Positions 4,814 to 6,888 of a DNA stretch of 6,888 nt are shown piece by piece. This DNA comes from JBFKPQ01 sp041628225 (GTDB taxonomy: Bacteria; Actinomycetota; Acidimicrobiia; Spongiisociales; JAENVV01), in assembly GCA_041628225.1 (NCBI GenBank), contig JBFKPQ010000124.1, positions 1-6,888 on the forward strand, in the 5' to 3' direction. The notes beneath the pieces are model-generated. The model saw only the letters and a list, made by a program, of their open reading frames with translations, was not told the DNA's origin and made no database searches. The position numbers and the translations under genes were made by a program. How positions within the stretch are numbered: the first letter of the stretch is position 1; each line of letters begins with the position of its first letter.

Positions 4814-5833
4814 ATGGACAAGAAGTCCTACACCTTCGCGATCCCCGAGGCTTGGATCCGGTACTTGCTCGTTGCGCTGGCAACGGCTGTCATCGTGGCA
4901 CCCGTCGCCGCCGGCGCCGGGCATCGATTCACCGACGTACCGGACACCAACATCTTTCACGACGACATCGCGTGGCTCGCCGATGCTCGCGTGACCTTGG
5001 GATGCAACCCGCCCGCCAACGACGAGTTCTGCCCGAAAGCCTCCGTCACCAGAGAGACGATGGCTGCCTTCATGAGGCGTCTCGCCAAGAACAAGGTCGT
5101 GGACGCCGCCACGGCGGTCACCGCCGACCGTGCGGTCGCGGCCGATACCGCGACCACCGCCACACACGCCACCACCGCCGACAGCGCAACGACTGCGGCC
5201 AGCGCCGATCATGCGACGACGGCCACCGATGCGGATCACGCCACGGCGGCCGATAGCGCAACGACCGCCGGCCATGCCACCACCGCCGACAGCGCGAACA
5301 CGGCCGACCATGCCACCACCGCCGCAGATGCCAACACGCTCGACGGGCTCGACTCGACAGCCTTTCTCCGAGCCAACACCGTGACGACGAGCTACGACGG
5401 CGGAAGCTGGCTGATCCACAACCTGAACTCGGCGACGATCAACCGGTGGGTGACGAACATCGAGATATTCGGCGGACCGGGCGTGGTCACATTGGATCTC
5501 GTAGCGCCCAATGACATCGGCGGCACCCCGTTCGGCATCGAAACGATCAAGTTCTGTGCGACGGGCCCGGGAACGATCACCAACATCGAGCTCTATCAGA
5601 CGCCCGAGACGGTGCCGTTCCAGGTGTTCTTCGCTCCCAACACGCCGTTCGTGCCATCGGGTTGTGTCACCTATGAACCCCGGGTAGGAGGACCCGCCCG
5701 GGCGTCCTCGATGATCGTCTACACCAACGAATACGTTCGACTCTGGACGACGACCGTGGTGTGGTCGCAGTCGGTTGCCTCGGCGGCAGCCATGCAGAAC
5801 ACACCGGCCTCGAACGACGCCACGGGCAACTGA
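4814..5833 (+). CDS. Exported SLH-like protein with alanine-triplet stalk
   Basis: A 339-residue secreted or surface protein. Residues 1-37 form a signal/anchor segment (hydrophobic YLLVALATAVIVAPVAAGAG). Residues 38-92 are a single S-layer-homology-like domain: RFTDVPDTNIFHDDIAWLADARV, then GCNPPANDEFCP (C64, C73) and TRETMAAFMRRLAK. Residues 98-175 are a low-complexity repeat with Ala at every third position. LDGLDSTAF (176-184) follows; such LDG motifs often close repeat stalks of fibre-like proteins. Residues 190-339 are a strand-rich domain with two Cys (FCATGPG and SGCVTYEP) that I do not recognise. The frame is open upstream to 4574, but the ATG at 4814 follows a GAGGGGGCGAG purine tract and begins the signal segment. 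The SLH part suggests wall attachment and the C-terminal domain outward display, both inferred. The gene diverges from rpsF and precedes a protease gene on the same strand. Confidence 0.88.
   Translation: MDKKSYTFAIPEAWIRYLLVALATAVIVAPVAAGAGHRFTDVPDTNIFHDDIAWLADARVTLGCNPPANDEFCPKASVTRETMAAFMRRLAKNKVVDAATAVTADRAVAADTATTATHATTADSATTAASADHATTATDADHATAADSATTAGHATTADSANTADHATTAADANTLDGLDSTAFLRANTVTTSYDGGSWLIHNLNSATINRWVTNIEIFGGPGVVTLDLVAPNDIGGTPFGIETIKFCATGPGTITNIELYQTPETVPFQVFFAPNTPFVPSGCVTYEPRVGGPARASSMIVYTNEYVRLWTTTVVWSQSVASAAAMQNTPASNDATGN
5105..5332 (+). repeat. Alanine-every-third-residue hexapeptide repeat
   Basis: Within the exported protein, residues 98 to 173 have Ala at every third position without exception (26 consecutive Ala at period 3). 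Most units fit the hexapeptide A-[TV]-T-A-D-[SH]; the unit at 131-136 has the same two Ala but swapped fillers. At the DNA level a 20-nt stretch encoding ATTADSA is identical at 5168-5187 and 5276-5295, 108 nt apart. Synonymous variation (GCC/GCG/GCA, GAC/GAT) elsewhere shows the protein pattern is more constant than the DNA, which suggests selection on the residues rather than fresh tandem duplication. Confidence 0.9.
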
Positions 5834-5919
5834 ACCTGTCCCAGTCGAAGACACACCGCCGCCCGCAGCTAACGTCATCGTCCCCCACGGACCTTCCAGC
5901 CGTGAGGCATGATTGACCC
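5834..5919. other. Intergenic spacer before the protease gene
   Basis: An 86-nt gap between the stalk protein and the protease. I see no convincing terminator or promoter; the only inverted repeat, CACGG/CCGTG (5886-5904), has a 5-bp stem and 9-nt loop with no T-tract. Co-transcription of the two genes is possible. Confidence 0.4.
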
Positions 5920-6888
5920 ATGAAGCTCGTCCTGGCACTGGCCCTCCTGGTCGCGGCCATCCCACCCATCCACGCCGGCACGGATGAGCGGATCGCCGTG
6001 GTTCCGGGGAGTTACCTGGTCCGCACCAACCCGGTCGGCGAGGCTGACCTCGGAGCTCTCGTGTCACCCGGATGGCAGGTCGTCACGTCGAATGCCGCCG
6101 GAGACCCGCGCCAGGTCGCGGAACGACTGTCGGAGCGATTCGGCGGACGCACGGTCGTACCGAATCGGCTCGTCTCACTCGCCCAGACCCTCGAGCCGCT
6201 GTATCCCGATCAGTGGGCCCTCGAGAACACCGGCCAGGACGGCGGACTGACCGGAGCAGACATCGACGCGCCCCGGGCCTGGACCTACTCGACGGGAGCC
6301 GACGTCGTCGTGGCGATCATCGACTCTGGAGCCAACCTGAACCATCCGGACCTGGAAGGTGCCTTCTGGGTCAACCAAGACGAGATCGCCAACAACGGAT
6401 TCGATGACGACGGCAACGGTCACGTCGACGACACCGTCGGGTGGGATTTCGTGGAACAGGACGCCGACCCCACCGACACCGACGGCCACGGGACCGGAGT
6501 CGCAGCCATTGTCGCCGCCGAGACCGAAGGTTACGGAATGGCGGGCCTGGCACCCAGCGCCCGCCTCATGGTGCTCAAAGCGTGCAACCCGGCGTGCCCG
6601 ATGGCTGCGCTGGTGGCTGCGGTCGACTACGCCACCCGAGAGGGAGCAGACGTCATCAACCTTTCGCTCGGAGGGTATGGCCCGTTCTTCGAGCCGTTGG
6701 GAGATGCGATCACACGGGCCGAAGCGGCCAGCGTGCTCGTCGTCGCTGCAGCAGGCAACGACGGGCGCGACAACGACACGACACCGTTCTTCCCGGCGAG
6801 CTTTCCCCACAGCAACGTCGTGGCGGTCTCGTCTTCGAACCGATCAGACACATTGAGCGGGTTCACCAACACCGGGGCCGGCGCGGTC
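5920..6888 (+). CDS. Secreted subtilisin-like serine protease (S8), 3' partial
   Basis: The first 323 codons of an S8 family protease; the frame is open at the right edge. Residues 1-19 are a signal peptide (MKLVLALALLVAAIPPIHAG region). Residues of about 25-90 resemble a short propeptide (VVPGSYLVRTNP, then VAERLSERFGG). The catalytic domain begins near 94 (YPDQWALENTGQ), typical of secreted subtilases. Seen are catalytic Asp135 in VAIIDSGANLNHPDL, His190 in DGHGTGVAAIVAA and the oxyanion Asn280 in VVAAAGND; the GTS nucleophile motif lies outside the window. FDDDGNGHVDD (161-171) is the Asp/Asn-rich, probably calcium-related segment common in these enzymes. C222 and C226 may form a disulphide. 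The Asp and His motifs deviate slightly from the classical forms (DSGAN for DTGV, HGTG for HGTH). The ATG at 5920 gives a proper signal peptide; its ribosome site is weak (GAGG about 14 nt upstream). Confidence 0.92.
   Translation, partial: MKLVLALALLVAAIPPIHAGTDERIAVVPGSYLVRTNPVGEADLGALVSPGWQVVTSNAAGDPRQVAERLSERFGGRTVVPNRLVSLAQTLEPLYPDQWALENTGQDGGLTGADIDAPRAWTYSTGADVVVAIIDSGANLNHPDLEGAFWVNQDEIANNGFDDDGNGHVDDTVGWDFVEQDADPTDTDGHGTGVAAIVAAETEGYGMAGLAPSARLMVLKACNPACPMAALVAAVDYATREGADVINLSLGGYGPFFEPLGDAITRAEAASVLVVAAAGNDGRDNDTTPFFPASFPHSNVVAVSSSNRSDTLSGFTNTGAGAV

Noticed and set aside
5105..5332. Repetitive DNA considered as a CRISPR array or minisatellite
   Set aside because: There is no repeat-spacer architecture; the period follows codons and lies wholly inside a reading frame with synonymous variation.
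5886..5904. CACGG/CCGTG inverted repeat after the stalk gene as a terminator
   Set aside because: Short stem, 9-nt loop and no T-tract.
5909..5923. Four-codon upstream ORF overlapping the protease start
   Set aside because: Too short to distinguish from chance, with no suitably spaced ribosome binding site.
4799..6067. Minus-strand open frame of 422 codons opposite the stalk-protein gene
   Set aside because: The product is Gly/Arg-rich shadow sequence over the Ala-codon repeat. The plus strand has a signal peptide, an SLH-like domain and a proper ribosome site.
6175..6810. Minus-strand open frame opposite the subtilase
   Set aside because: The plus strand carries clear S8 catalytic motifs, and the antisense product shows no family features.

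Overview
This high-GC bacterial window most likely comes from an actinomycetote, probably near Acidimicrobiia. Two things suggest this. The gene order rpsF-ssb-rpsR-rplI-dnaB is typical of Actinobacteria. The exported protein at 4814 has a single S-layer-homology-like domain with a Cys-Asn-Pro-Pro...Phe-Cys-Pro signature, which I associate with uncultured high-GC actinobacteria. The taxonomic call is inference.

Layout. At 2-1054 (+) is the 3' part of an amidohydrolase-family metal-dependent hydrolase that continues off the left edge. It converges on a long minus-strand operon running from about 4690 down to 1160: rpsF (bS6), ssb, rpsR (bS18), rplI (bL9), dnaB (replicative helicase) and a small SRPBCC-fold protein. 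Spacing is tight (TGATG overlap for rpsR/rplI, 4 nt for rplI/dnaB, 18 nt for ssb/rpsR, 27 nt for dnaB/SRPBCC). Between the SRPBCC stop and the hydrolase stop, on the minus strand, is what looks like the N-terminal stump of a nucleotidyltransferase gene, cut off before its catalytic aspartates.

About 4594-4813 is a divergent control region. Towards rpsF it has a plausible sigma-70-type promoter and a structured leader with CCG-bearing hairpin loops, the expected place for S6:S18 autoregulation. Towards the plus strand it has a perfect 16-bp palindrome lying in the spacer of a weak candidate promoter. A further long inverted repeat fills the rpsF-ssb gap.

To the right are two exported proteins on the plus strand. 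The first (4814-5833) has a signal/anchor segment, an SLH-like domain, a stalk in which alanine occupies every third residue for 26 consecutive triplets, an LDGLDST motif and a C-terminal domain I do not recognise. The second (5920 to the right edge, partial) is a secreted S8 subtilisin-like protease with catalytic Asp, His and oxyanion Asn visible; the Ser lies beyond the window.

The central operon is conserved housekeeping (30S and 50S proteins, ssDNA binding, helicase). The less ordinary signals are the alanine-triplet stalk protein and its promoter palindrome, the nucleotidyltransferase relic, and the regulatory RNA structures around rpsF. I see no clear evidence of a new defence or mobile system.
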